A DNA stretch of 64,000 nt from Aselliscus stoliczkanus (lineage: Eukaryota; Chordata; Mammalia; Chiroptera; Hipposideridae): assembly GCA_033961575.1 (NCBI GenBank), contig CM066735.1, forward strand, positions 87,175,449 through 87,239,448. Reading direction: 5' to 3'. Both the position numbers and the translations under genes were made by a program. Every line of letters begins with the position of its first letter. Position 1 is the first letter of the stretch. A model generated the notes under the pieces. That model did no database searches. It had not been told where the DNA came from and saw nothing but the letters and a program-made list of their open reading frames with translations. Below, in pieces: positions 23,701-35,329 of this stretch.

Positions 23701-24009
23701 CTCTCACCCTCCTGAGCCCTCTACTTTTCCCCAATCCATTGCTTTCTTCACTTCATTCTTAATTCAGCTTAGATCTCATGATTCACTATTTTAAAATACA
23801 CTTGGAAAGCCGTAACATCCCTTGCTGCTTGTACTTAGAAAATCAAGCAAATAATACATATCCTATATGTAAGCTGAGCTTGATTGAAATCCCACAGAAA
23901 GACAGCTGGGTTTCGCTGTAAATTTATGATCACCAAACTCAAAAAGGAGCATAGCACTGGCTGGCAATCATGGTCCATTTCTTTGATCAGCTCAACATCT
24001 CATCATCTG

Positions 24010-24540
24010 TAACAACTTCAACTTTTTCTGCTCTTCTGAAAGATCCAAACTATACCACTTCCACTGCTCTTTCCCATCTTAATCTGAGAAGATGACTCTT
24101 CTCAGATTTTCACTGTAGTGAAAAAGTTGAAGTGCCTAAATGGGAAAACCCAGTTACTGTCTACTAAAAACTATAAATGCTACAGCTTCCTTTCTCTTCG
24201 ACCTTCATGATCCCTTCTGGTACTATAGAAGAGTGCCCTTGCTATAGATTAAGCCCAATAAGGCCTTTTGTTTCTCCTTCCCTTCCTATCATCTTCTTCC
24301 TTCTCAGTAACTTGTATGCTTCCTCTCTCCTGTATACCCAATCAGCTATTCTCAACCAGATCATGCCCATCAAACTTTAAACAGACTCATATCTCCCCCA
24401 TTTCAAAAGAGTCCCTTCATCCATCATCCCAAGCTCTTTACGTTCCCTTTCATTTCATAGATGAACTTTTTGAAACAGTCAACTCCACATTAAATTCCCA
24501 TATCCTCAATCCACTGGATACTGGATTTTAACTCCATCTG
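24010..24540 (+). repeat. L2 LINE ORF-region fragment
   Basis: Pyrimidine-rich 'ctcttctgaaagatccaaac', 'cagctattctcaacc', 'catagatgaactttttgaaacagtc' and 'atatcctcaatccactggat' follow the order of the L2 reverse-transcriptase region. Two overlapping short frames (24177-24380, 24268-24531) are relics of it, too diverged to be functional. Confidence 0.5.
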
Positions 24541-24564
24541 AATGGAAACAACTTTAGCTGCAGC

Positions 24565-24662
24565 AATATGAGGTAAATGGAACTACTCATTTCACAGAGG
24601 TAGCAGTGCTGAAGCTGAGGTTTGAACCCATGTCAGCTTGATTCTAGATCCCAAGATAGACT
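24565..24662 (-). repeat. MIR SINE core fragment
   Basis: 'tcatttcacagaggtagcagtgctgaagctgaggtttgaacccatgtcagcttgattctag' is the antisense MIR core ('gaacccaggcagtctgactc'). Confidence 0.65.
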
Positions 24663-25044
24663 GCTGATATATCAAGATTTTAAGGATATATTACATTTTA
24701 AAAGAGTAAGGTGAAATTTTGTGCACAGTTTGCATACAAATTAGGGAAAATGAGAGTATTCTTATTTGACTGTTTTTTCATGAAGAACATAAGCACACAC
24801 AGATAACAAAAATGATCAGCTCATGTTGGTGGATATTGGGAACTGGGCAATAGGAAAAAGGAATAGGAGCGTGACAGCACAGTTTATCTTTATAGAGTTT
24901 TTATTTTATTTTATTTTATTTTTGAACCATGATATTGGGATAGCTATTCAAAAATTAAATTTTAATTATTCTGTATGGATTTACTATGATGACTTTGTGA
25001 GTAAAATATTCAGATATGATGTAAAACATTACTAGTATCATGGT
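24663..25044. other. Unassigned sequence with (TTTTA)n
   Basis: A short TTTTA repeat lies at 24899-24922. No gene or named repeat is otherwise visible. Confidence 0.5.
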
Positions 25045-25059
25045 TTGATTTTTGCACTT

Positions 25060-25150
25060 GCTCTATCACATTACTCCCTGTGGTTTTTCCAACAGCTTCT
25101 TTCTGCAACCAAAATAAAGTCAAACTCCTTATCAAGGCCTACAAGTCTCG
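25060..25150 (+). repeat. Short L2-like fragment
   Basis: 'ctgcaaccaaaataaagtcaaactccttatcaaggcctacaag' resembles the L2 3' phrase 'ataaagtccaaactcctta...aaggccctccac'. Confidence 0.5.
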
Positions 25151-25299
25151 ACCAGGAGAGAAACTTAGCAAAATATATCCAAGCATTCCCCTTAAATGAA
25201 AACATGATTTTCCTAACTAAAGGGGCTTATTGAATTCCTAGATAAATTAATGAAAAATGCCCATACCAAGCCACATCATTATGGAATTTCAGATCATGT

Positions 25300-26170
25300 A
25301 TACAGCACTGGGAATTAGATGTCATCTGATTTCTGTACATCAAAATTCAAAGCTAGGAGATAATGAAGAAATGCATTCACTATTCTTAAAAAAAAAAAAA
25401 AATGATTTCCAACTTGGAATTCTATGTCCAACCTAACTGTCAATAAAATGAGAACCAAGCAGGAAGCAAAATTAACTTCCCACATATCCCTTTATGGGAA
25501 ACGTCTGGAGGATATATGCCATGAAAATAAGGGAGAAAGGAAAGAGAAGGGAAGACACTGGAGTCAGAGGGCAGCAGATCTACAGCAGAAGATGGGAGAG
25601 GGGAATCCTCAGGACTAGTTGTGAAAGGAGATCCCAGGAAGCCCTCTGTAGCAGGTCTAGAGAACAACCGCCCAGATTAAAGCAGGAAAACTACCCAAAC
25701 AGCAGCCAAAGTGAGATTATTAACATCAAGGTACATATAAAGTTATACAACAAAGAAGATATGATTTTAGTAAAAAATGCAGCTCAGCTGTACTATAATA
25801 ATATGAACACTGAATCATCATCTAACTGAACACTAAGCTATAGCTAAACTGAGAAAAGCATGGGAGGAAATGTATGGGTGTGTGAGGAAGAGAATTAAAG
25901 CTTCGATGTCTACAATGGAAAAACAGTAGATAATACCAAAAATAAAAATATTAATAGAAAGAAGGGACATTATGGAGAACTGTAGGGATAAATAATTAAG
26001 GAAACCACAGGGGAGATTTCCAAGTAGTTGCCTCTGGAAGCAGAAAGCAAGGGCAGATCAGGGAACTGCTATTTTTTCTTATTCCTTTTAGAAATACTGG
26101 ATTAACTAAGAATGTGAGTAACTATAATAAAAATTGAAAGTTAAAGAAGCAAAGGAAGCAAAAAATATCT
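25300..26170 (+). repeat. HAL1/L1-like LINE 3' region
   Basis: A poly-A tract at 25389-25402 is followed by 'cttggaattctatgtccaacctaactgtcaata'. Purine-rich text then contains 'gggaatcctcaggactagttgtgaaaggagatcccagga' and 'ggtctagagaacaacc', the order seen in HAL1/old L1 3' sequence. The 111-codon frame at 25494-25829 lies in this non-coding purine-rich portion. Family assignment is from memory of the wording. Confidence 0.55.
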
Positions 26171-27465
26171 TTAACACTGAACTTGAAATTAAAAATATTG
26201 GCCAATAGTTAAGATTCTGTCATAGTTCAAGAGAGAGAAAGGAGAAATTCGAATTTTTATTTTATTGGCATTCTGAGAATGATACAAAATGAATAAGCTA
26301 TCTGCTGAAATGTACAATTAATATCCTTAAAGGGAAAGGTCAAGAGTTTATTCATTCTTCCAATTCATTTTCCAATATTTCCAATTCATTTTCCATTCTT
26401 AGGCAGAAACTTTCATTATACATTAGTGGTAGTCTTTGTTTTTGTTTTTGTTTTTTTAATAATGTAAGTAAAGGATAATATATTCTTCCACAAGCCAGGA
26501 AGTACTTAATGAAAATAATAAGGGAAGGGATTATCACTGAATTAAAAATAATTCTTAATGGCCTAACAAGATTATCAAAAATAAAACAACAAAGATCTCA
26601 TTATTTTACATCATTTTTTACTGCCTTTGACAATTAAAATGACAGTTTAAAAATTTTCATAAATTGACAAGCACTTTTATATGTTATTAAACTTTAATTT
26701 TACTGGAAATACATACTACCATTATTTATATATTATTAGTGATCAGGGGAATTTTGTCACCACTAGATTTATTCAGATCCTCGATAAACTCAAGATTTTA
26801 GCTGCAATATAATAATACTGTATGATTTTTAAAATTACTACTAATTTTTTTTTTTACTTTGTACTCAATGATGAAACAAAGGGACTATAGTTACTATAAA
26901 GAAAAAAGGGTTTTTCTTCTAAATTAACATGTGTCATTAAATAACTTCTTTTACTATCTTCAACGTTATGAGGGATTTTGGTTTCATTTGTTATTTGTTT
27001 CTTTTTGGTTTGAGTCATAGTTTACTATAATTGAGGCTTCTTCTTTATTAAAATAAGATTACTTGATTTTCACTTATAAACATTTTCCAAAATATATAGT
27101 TTTGAAAACTACAGAAATATTAAAAGAAAAAAAAAAACTTACTAGTGGTTTCTCCTGCTGCTCTAACACTGATGCCACATGTTGAGAAGGTAGAAATTCT
27201 ATTAGCCTAATTCCCTGAGACACTGTTTGGAACAGAGTCACTGCCAATGTAGAAAAGTATTGGATTAGCAATACATCAATCTTTTCTGCATTAAGCCACT
27301 GAGATTTCAGGGTTATGTTGCTATCATAGTAAAATCCAGTTTATCCTAACAAATACTTCTCCCAACCCTAGTCCCATCAATCCCTCTACGAGCGGGGAAA
27401 AAAAAAAAAGGAAGGAGGGAGGGAGGGGGGACAGGAGGAAGACTGTCAGCTTGGACCCATTTGCT
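26171..27465. other. Unassigned AT-rich sequence
   Basis: No gene or recognised repeat. It contains a small 21-bp tandem duplication (TTCCAATTCATTTTCCAATA-type unit, about 26358-26398) and a purine-rich A/GGA tract at 27399-27440. Confidence 0.5.
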
Positions 27466-27481
27466 TGGTAACATGGAATCT

Positions 27482-27922
27482 TTTTTTTTTTTTTTTTTAT
27501 TGGGGAATTGGCGGAGGGGAACAGCGTTGGGGAATCGGGGAAGGGGAACAGACAAGTTGCTGTATTTTTGTTCTTCAGTTTAGTTGCGGAGGATGTTGCT
27601 TCACTGTTGGTATCGTCATTGCGCTCTTTCCGGATGAGGCAGATCTGTCGCTGGCCTCTGGATGTCGCTCACCGCGGCTATTGGCAGCTCACGCTTGGCT
27701 GCCAGCCGCTCACGCTGGCTGCGGGCCATTCACTGTAGCCTATGGCAGCCCACTGCAGCAGGGGCTGCAGCCCACACCATCGCCGGGGCTCGCAAAGCCC
27801 AGCTCCAGGTGGAGCTGTTGTTAGCTGTAGAGGGCAGTGTCACCGGCCCTCATGTGGGATCCGAACCGGGGCTGCTGGCATCCCAAAACCAGCGCTTAAC
27901 CAATGCGCCACTCGGCCGGCCC
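27482..27922 (-). repeat. Long bipartite tRNA-derived SINE, copy 6
   Basis: Reverse-oriented counterpart of the element at 11.7 kb. A poly-T tail (27481-27499) and 'attggggaat' are followed by the GC-rich middle, and then by the tRNA-like head read in reverse, ending GCCACTCGGCCGGCCC. Target-site duplicates GGTAACATGGAATCTT (27467-27482) and GGTAACATGAAATCTT (27923-27938) differ by one base. Plus-strand frames of 61-119 codons inside are shadows. Confidence 0.9.
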
Positions 27923-27939
27923 GGTAACATGAAATCTTA

Positions 27940-28080
27940 AAGCTGCCCTAACAGGGCCTTATATGCCAAATCATAAGAAAGCTTAGGTAAAGACTATCCT
28001 AGTTGTAGTACTACAAAAATAAACCCAACCAAAACCCTCTAAGAAAATCTACTACAGGTATCAATAATTGTGATGATCGT
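27940..28080. other. Unassigned sequence
   Basis: Short unique-looking stretch between a SINE and a MIR. Confidence 0.4.
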
Positions 28081-28340
28081 ATTCAATACTGTCGGCGAGA
28101 GTGTTTTCTGCTAGATATAGTTCTCAGCATTCTGCACATGTTAACATTTAATTTGCACAGCAACTCGATGAGGCAAGTACTAATGCTATCTCCTATTTTA
28201 CAGGTGAGACAACAGATACAGAGAGTGACACATAATTTTGCCAAGGCCGCACAACTAATAAATAAGAGAGTCTGAGATTTAAGTCCAAGAAGTCACTCCA
28301 GAAAATTTGCTTTTATCCACCAGACTATACTGCCTTATCA
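28081..28340 (-). repeat. MIR SINE, nearly full length
   Basis: 'ctcagcattctgcacatgttaacatttaatttgcacagcaactcgatgaggcaagtacta', 'ttacaggtgagacaacagatacagagag', 'ccaaggccgcacaact' and 'ccaccagactatactgcc' follow the antisense MIR from end to end. Confidence 0.85.
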
Positions 28341-29903
28341 GTAACTGATGAAATTCATTTCTTCATATGAGAAAATAACACATTCATATAGACAACTATA
28401 AAATGGATATAGATATAGTATATAATAATTTATAGGTTACTCAATTCCATTACTTATATTTGCTTCCAGCTTTGACTTTCTTATGTTTAAGGCAAGTTCC
28501 CCTGCCAGAGAATAGATGGGATTCTAGAAGCAATGCAATAACTGGCCTCTGCTGAACAAGCTAGGAAAAAAAGCAAGGGCCTCTGTCCATCCTGCCATGT
28601 CGACTTCCCTTTTGGGAAAGTGGAAAGGATAGAGGATACCAGCTCTGAAGACTAAAGGCTTACATTTGAATCCTGGACACTACTGGGCAACTTATTTTAT
28701 AAGTGAAGAGACAGAAGGTCTATGATATTATTTCCTTGCTTTCTTCCTTTGTAAAATAAAAATTATAAAATCCATCTCAGAGGTTTACTGTGGCTTTAAA
28801 TCGAGGTTTGATGGGAGGTTCTTCATTCAATGACCAACCCAAATCGCAGGGAATAAACCGGTGGGCGGGTCTCTTATGACCTTTCAGCTCTGCTTCCCTC
28901 AGAAGAATCTCAATTCTCAGGCAGGTTCGACCCTCAAGGAGGCGAGATATCTGCACAAGTCTTTATGACCACACTCTGCTTTGTCAGCCCCTGGAGGAAA
29001 AAGAAAAGCCTCTTTGTCAGATGCTCCAGGAAAAGTGCTAGAAATGTCTCTGATGAAGACTGACTGGTTTGGTTTGTGCGATGTGCCTATTCCCACAATG
29101 CACTGTGGTCTAATTGGCCCAACCTAGAGGACACCCCAGACACTGAGAACAGGGCTGGCATTGCGACTACCTGAAATACACATAAGAAAGTAAAGAAAGG
29201 TTGGTTGTCCAAAGTGGGGAAAAGAGGAAGAATGGATGCTGCACAAAAAGAACAACTACTATCCACTAAATGTAGATATTTATTTTTCATTATAATTCAC
29301 AAATACACAAGGGAGGCATTCTGGAATTAGTCACGTTCTTCCCGTCAAGATGAAAGGATGCCCACTGGTTAGACATGAGAATTCTGCCAAGACAATGCTG
29401 GGATGTATTTCTCATAGACTAGGTAGTATAAATGTTAGCAATGATGTGATTTACAGGTATATCATTTTATAATATGTAGATACTGTACTTCATATTAACC
29501 AGATTTAAGCAAACTAAGCATTTTAGGAGTAAAGGTAGGCATTTTCCACTTTCCTCAAAAAACAGAAATCCTTGGAAATAATGTGTATGTGTAGTATTGG
29601 ATATTTTATCCCAGGTAAACACCATAGCCCTTAGTTAATTTGGACCTCTTCCTCTTTATAATAAGATTAAAAAAACAAAAAAGAACTGCCTTCCTCTTAA
29701 CCACATTTTAATGCTCCAAGCAGCTAAAAAATGTACAAAAAAGCCAATAATTCACACAGCTGCTTAGAGTTTTTTGAGTGGCTAAACATAACCTACCAAC
29801 ACATGTCAGAAAACTACATTATGCATTTTTTTCCTGTTGAGTACTGGAAAGGTTCAAATTTAAGAACCACTGATAAATAAATATATGTTTATTTTCTAAA
29901 TTT
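28341..29903. other. Unassigned sequence
   Basis: About 1.5 kb without a named repeat. The block 28840-29080 is more GC-balanced and contains ACCGGTGGGCGGGTC, but has no frame with splice sites. It is a candidate for conserved non-coding sequence only. Confidence 0.4.
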
Positions 29904-29911
29904 ATGTAAAC

Positions 29912-30136
29912 CAGTGTTTGGCAAACTACAGCCTGGATCCAAATCTGGCCTGCCATCTGTTTTTGTAAATAAAGTTTTATTGGAACACACAGCCATTCAT
30001 TTATGCATCATCCATGGCTGTTTTTACACTATAATAGCAGAATACATAGAGTGGTTGAAGCAGACACCACATTGCCTACAAGCCTAAATATTATTGTCTA
30101 TTCTTTTACAAAATAAAAATAGTTTGCTCATCCCTT
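29912..30136 (+). mobile_element. hAT (Charlie-type) non-autonomous DNA transposon fossil
   Basis: Starts CAGTGTTTGGCAAACTACAG and ends 'agtttgctcatccctt', with the internal phrase 'tttttgtaaataaagttttattggaacac'. This is a well-known mammalian hAT MITE layout. Flanking 8-bp direct repeats ATGTAAAC (29904-29911) and ATGTCAAC (30137-30144) differ at one base; 8 bp is the hAT target length. I withhold the exact MER name. Confidence 0.85.
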
Positions 30137-30144
30137 ATGTCAAC

Positions 30145-30534
30145 AACATAGTCAAACTGTATTTCTGATTCCAGATCAAAATCTATCTTGGCCTTATAAT
30201 TCAGAGAAACACGGTGGCCTTTTTCCTGACTTGATAATGTTCCAGAAGCTGTCCCCATAAGCTATCCATGGCATCTGTTTTTAAATGATTTTGTGTTTGT
30301 TTTGTTAAATCATGAAATATACTCTGATATATTGAACTGCATAGAGGCTTCTCCAGGTCCTGAGATGATTTGTACTCTAACCATAAAAATACTTGCTTCT
30401 GAAACATAGCAGTGATATTTGAGGACAGAATGCCAGGATACACCGACAAGATGGGTTGATGAATATTTACGAGCTGTGCCACCCGGCCTCCAAGTTTTCC
30501 ATGCTTTAATGCTATTGTATTTATGTCTGCATGG

Positions 30535-30536
<2 letters not shown>
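30145..30536. other. Unassigned sequence
   Basis: A 93-codon minus-strand frame at 30201-30482 reads without low complexity, but it shows no splice sites and nothing that I recognise. Confidence 0.35.

Positions 30537-30580
<44 letters not shown>
30537..30580. repeat. (GT)n microsatellite
   Basis: About 22 uninterrupted GT units. Confidence 0.95.
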
Positions 30581-30581
<1 letters not shown>

Positions 30582-30749
30582 GGGAAGAATGAAGAAAGAG
30601 AGGCTATTCTGAGCCCACCTCTTGAATAATAACCAAATATTCTAAGTTCAAACTTACCATCTTTTCTCCCTTTTATGAGCCCTGACTGCAGATCATGTTT
30701 GGGCCTTAATTGTAGATCCCGCTTCTGACTCTTGCACTCTCAATGTCTT

Positions 30750-31285
30750 CATTCATGTAATTGCCTCTCTCTTTTCTGAAATATTTTTCCATTTCTCTTA
30801 ACTCATTTCCATCAGTATGCAAGAATGCTATATTAACTCCTTCCCATCTACACTAATTTCTTTCATCATATTTACAATAACACTCATTGAAAGACCTTTC
30901 TATATTTGCCTTCTTCAATTACTTTCTTCCATTCTCTCTTGAATCCACTCCAATCAGGCTTTTGGGCCCCCTGCCCCCCTTTCCACTGAAACTGCTCTTT
31001 TCAAGTCACTAAAGACCTTCCCACTGCTAAATTCTATATTCCATTTTCAATGCTTATTTTACTCAACCTTTTTAGCAAAATGTATAAATGTCTATAAATA
31101 CCTTCTCTTTGTAACACTTTCTTCACCAGACTTCTGGGTTACCAGTCTGTTACGGTTTTCTTCCTAGCTCCTTAAATATTTCTTCTCTGTCCCTCTGACT
31201 GACCCAGCCTCATTTCTCTAACCTCTAAACACGAGAATGGCTGTATATTTAGTCAGCAGACCTCTTCTCCTTTTAACCCTCTTCT
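30750..31285 (+). repeat. L2 LINE ORF-region fragment
   Basis: 'ttgaatccactccaatcaggcttttgggcccc', 'ccactgaaactgctcttttcaagtcactaaagacc' and, further on, 'ccttaaatatttcttctctgtccctctgactgacccagcc' follow the L2 coding region in order. Frames are broken. Confidence 0.65.
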
Positions 31286-31289
31286 TTTT

Positions 31290-31520
31290 TTCTTCCTTTT
31301 TTTTTAAATTAAAATTTATAGTGGTGACAATGGATAGTAAAATTGCATAGGTTTCAAGTATACAATTCTGTAATACATCATCCATATATCACATTGTGTG
31401 TTCACCACCCAAAGTCAGTTCTCCTTCCATCACGATACATTGGCCCCTTTTATTCTCTCCTACTATGCCCCCTCCCTTTTTCTATACTCACTTTCTAGGT
31501 GAACTTATCCAGCCTCATGA
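31290..31520 (-). repeat. 5'-truncated L1 3' end, antisense
   Basis: Begins with a T-rich tract (tail of a minus-strand retroposon). It then shares 'acattgtgtgttcaccacccaaagtcag' and 'cattggccccttttattctc' with the antisense L1 3' end at 61.9 kb. Only about 230 bp of 3' UTR is present. Confidence 0.75.
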
Positions 31521-31639
31521 TTTTAAATAGTACTGTTATCCTGATTAACTGAATATCTCCTATACTGGTTATTAGCTTTCAATGAGCATGGACAATAATG
31601 TTCCCTCATGGACTGCCCTCCTTCCCTCTGTCACAATTT

Positions 31640-33830
31640 AGCCCATAGGGACCTAGTTTGTCTGGACAGTCTATAGATCACCACACTGATCCACCACATG
31701 GATGGCATTATGCTGGTTGGACCTGGAGAGCAGGAAGTAGCTTGAAGCTTAGATGCCTTACTAAGACAAAGGAATGCCAGAAAGTAGGCAAAAAACACAT
31801 TAATTCAGAGGCCACTACCTCTGTGACATTTTGGGGACTCCAAGGGTCTGGAGCAAGTTGACATACTTCCTGGAACATGAAAGAAAAATCATGGTACCTT
31901 GCACTACCTGGAATTAAGAAAGAGGCATAAAGCTAATTTGGTATCTGGATTCTCAAAACAAAATATATCACATTGCTGTGTGCTGCTCTAAATCATTTAA
32001 AGAGTAACTTCAAGGCCTCTGCTTTTGAGTGGAGCCCAGGAAATGAGAAGGTTCTCCTGCAGACCCAGCCTGTGGAGATAGCTGCTCTGTCATTTAGGAC
32101 CCAGCAGGTCTAGTGGGTTGAAAGTGTTTGTAGCAAATATGTGTGTTTCATAGACCTGCTAGGAGGAACCTGTAATAGGACAATCACAGTGCAGATATTT
32201 AAGGTTTCAGAGCAAAGACTTACCTAATTCTGCAAATAACTATTCTCTTTTTTAGAAACAGCTCCTAGAAGGCCACTGGGCTCCCATAGATGCTATACAG
32301 CTGACCGTGAGACATCAAGTGACCACGGATCAGGATGGGTGAGAAGGGAAGTAGACAGCTCACTGAGAAAGGCATGCGTACAGGTAACTGTTATCCTATA
32401 AAAATCATAACAAATTCCTTGCACTTCAAAAGAGGCACTCAATCATTAGGTGGCAAAAGGAGAAAATGAAGATATATTCAGTGGATGTCAATCAGCCTCT
32501 TTCGTTAGCTGTTCCAGGGCTTGCTAATTATTCATTTAAAAAGTAAACAAGGCAGCAGGGACTGAGGGTACCCATGTGTTCAAAAGCACAGACTTCCCTC
32601 ACCAAGGCTAATTAGGCTCTCACCATTACTGAGCAACTAACCTGCAAGTGTTAGAGACCAACACAGAGCCTCCTACATGATACCATCCCAGGGAGACCAG
32701 ACAGCCACCTGGCAGCAGGTTGATTATTTGGGGTCCTTCTGTCACAAAAGGAGCAGTTGTTTATCTTCATAGGTGTAAACACTTGTAGAGGCTGATTTGC
32801 ATTCCCCCTCTACAATGCTTCTGACGGCATTACCATCTCATAAACCATCGCTTCTGACTAAGAAACTCATCGTACAGCAAAAACCCCAGCAATGAACTCA
32901 TGCCCAGGGTACTCACTGGTGTTTATGCATATACCATTATCTAGAAGCAGCTAACTGGAAAGGTGAGTAGACTAGCCTATCAAAGTGTCAGACATGGCAC
33001 GTGTTGAGAAACCTACAGGATGCAGCTTTTGAGCCAGGGACCAATATACAGCGTTGTTTCGCTCAGAGCCAGAATGCTATTAGTGAAAGAGTGATTATTC
33101 TCACGATTATAACGAATATCCTACTCATTAAACGTTTGCTTTCTATGTCTCAAAAAATGGGCTGTGCTAATTTAGCTGTCTTTGTTCCCAAGGGAAGAAT
33201 GATTTGACAAGGTGACACAAGAGTTTCACTGAATTAGAAACTGATATCACCACCTGGATATTTCAGTGCCACTGAAACAATAGGCACAGGTGATTAAAAT
33301 ATTGGTTGGTCAATTGATGTCATTTACCAAGAGGAAATTGAGTTGCCATTACACAGTGAGGGCAGGGAGGAATACAGCTGGAACCCAGGAGATGGTATGA
33401 TACACTACTTGGTAATTTTTTTTAAAAAATCTATTATTATTATTATTATTATTTATTGGGGAGCAGTGTGTTTTTCCAGTACCCATCAGCTCCAAGTCGA
33501 GTAGTTGTTTCAATCTTGTAGAGGGCGCAGCTCAGCAGCCCATGTGGGGATTGAACTGGTAACCTTGGTGTTGTGAGCACTGTACTCTAACCAACTGAGC
33601 TAGCCGGCAGCCCCACTTGGTAATTTTATGTCCAATAGAATTAATTATCGGAAAGCTACCAGAAAACAAAGGCACAGACATTGAGAATTCAAGCTTTTCA
33701 GACCCTTTAGGTATGAAGGCCTAATCTAACCCTCCAAGTTACAAACTCTTTTGAAATGAAGGGCTGGCTGATGGAGTACGAAACATCAAATGCGTTAACA
33801 GGAAGAGAAAGTGATGAATATCAACAACAG
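31640..33830 (+). pseudogene. ERVL-type internal remnant (pol, including dUTPase-like part)
   Basis: Phrases in order match ERVL (MaLR-parent) internal sequence: 'catggatggcattatgctggttgg' and 'tttggggactccaaggg' (reverse transcriptase part), 'gccactgggctcccatagatgc' and 'ccacggatcaggatgggtgag' (RNase H/integrase part), 'acctacaggatgcagcttttgagcc', then 'gttcccaagggaagaatgatttgac...ctggaacccaggagat' (dUTPase part). All frames are broken by stops and indels. Gaps relative to the family are likely, since pol is only about 2 kb here. No flanking LTR of its own was recognised. A different SINE splits it at 33422-33614. Confidence 0.7.
33422..33614 (-). repeat. Second tRNA-derived SINE family (CCCCAATAA-tailed)
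   Basis: Read on the minus strand it has a tRNA-like head ('ctagctcagttggttagagtacagtgctcac', 'ggttaccagttcaatcccc'). It continues 'gggctgctgagctgcgccctctacaagattgaaacaactactcgacttggagctgatgggtact' and ends 'ctccccaataaataat'. Direct repeats ACTTGGTAATTTT (from 33408 and from 33616) mark the insertion. The body resembles bat VES-like SINEs in style (from memory). It is unrelated in its body to the GGCCGGCC SINE. Confidence 0.85.
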
Positions 33831-33939
33831 CCTTGCTTCAAATACACTTTTTTTTTTTCCCTTGGCTTGCCAGCGAATACAAGCTCTGTTTTCCAGAAAC
33901 AGCTCAGACTTCACCTCTTACCAATTTCCCTCATGCTTC

Positions 33940-34415
33940 CATGGCTGTCCTGATCCTGTCTCAGTGTTCCTCAAATACCTGAGCACTATCCCAGCCCAGG
34001 GCCATTGCAGTGCTGTGCCCATGGCTTGTCTCCCTCTTCCATGTCAATGTAGCCTCTACTTAAACATCTACTCGTAAGAGTGGCCTTTCCTGACCACTCA
34101 CTCCCATGTATGTCATTTCTCTGTAATCCCTACCCTATTGTATTTTTCTTCTTAGCACATAACACTACAACATGGTAAATCAATCTTTATTACCTACTTA
34201 TGTATGTATCATTAATATTATTTTTAAATATTTTATTTATTTAATTTTTGAAAATATGACTATAATATTTAATAATGACATTTATTATTTATTTATTTAT
34301 TTTCCTTCTCTCCCACCTGGAATTTAAGCTTTAGAAAGGCAGCGATGCTATTTTCATTCACAGCTGTGTCCCCATAGCCTACTATTATATAATGTCTGGC
34401 ATACAGGTAAATAAT
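33940..34415 (+). repeat. L2 LINE 3' fragment
   Basis: 'ctgatcctgtctcagtgttcctcaaata', 'gtggcctttcctgaccactc', 'tgtcatttctctgtaatccctaccctattg', then 'tggaatttaagctttagaaaggcagcg' and 'ccccatagcctactattatataatgtctggcatacaggta' follow the L2 3' region. A TTTA-rich stretch (34205-34305) interrupts it. Confidence 0.75.
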
Positions 34416-35327
34416 CAGGGTACTTTCATATCTAGATCATCCGCCTACCCTATGTTCACTTTTGAGGCAAACAAGGGATTCAGTGCTGTCATATGTTCAG
34501 CTCCTTGCTATATTTCACCTTAGTAAATGAGCACAGTATCAGTTACAAATCTAGATTCATTATTTAATTAGTGACACACTTACAACTTTATAAAAGCAAT
34601 TTCTCTCTCACAGTGCCAAATTTAACCTTTGATGATTTACTGATACTTTACAGAGTATTTACTTACTTGGTAACTCTTGGATTAGAATCCAATGGAAAGG
34701 AATGAACAGTTTCCCATCAGTACTGAAAGGCCCAAAACTATCCCTCAATATTATCAAGTTACCAAGCCTTTGGTCTGGTTTTTACCTGCCTCGGAAAACA
34801 TATGCCATCCTGCACTTCTTTTCCTGACTTGACCAAAATCATGGGCTAGTCCTTGTCACAGAATGAGGTTGTACCTGTAGGCATTGTGGATACATCTGTT
34901 CTCTTGTGCTGTTTTCAACACAAAAGATACCCATACACCATTAATGATTCCATCCTAATGATCCCACGTGTCCATGTTCTACAGAGACATAACAAGGGCA
35001 TATGCATCTGTTACATCTGATGAGTGTCAAAGTTGTAACCCAGGTCTAATGCAAAACTATTTAGAGAAGGATTGGACCTTTAAAGAATTTGAGGATAAAT
35101 ATGAAGTCTAAATACACTTGAACACAGGTTGCTGGTTGCTCCCTATATGTGTTCTCTTTTGATATAGTATTAGAATTTTGTTGGTACATGGTCATAAAGA
35201 TAAAAATTTGATTTTGTTCATCCTCTCTTTTTAAGAAAGTATTGCCATGCAACATATTTGAGACAATAGATGTAAAATGAGATGCGTCAACGTCCGAGTT
35301 ATTCTTAGGCTTTCATATGTGAAAACA
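34416..35327. other. Unassigned sequence
   Basis: About 0.9 kb without gene or recognised repeat. Confidence 0.45.
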
Positions 35328-35329
35328 TA

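Noticed and set aside
27465..27940. Several plus-strand frames of 61-119 codons with GC-rich Ala/His/Ser composition
   Set aside because: They lie entirely within the reversed long SINE and its tail; the sister SINE at 11.7 kb gives comparable shadows.
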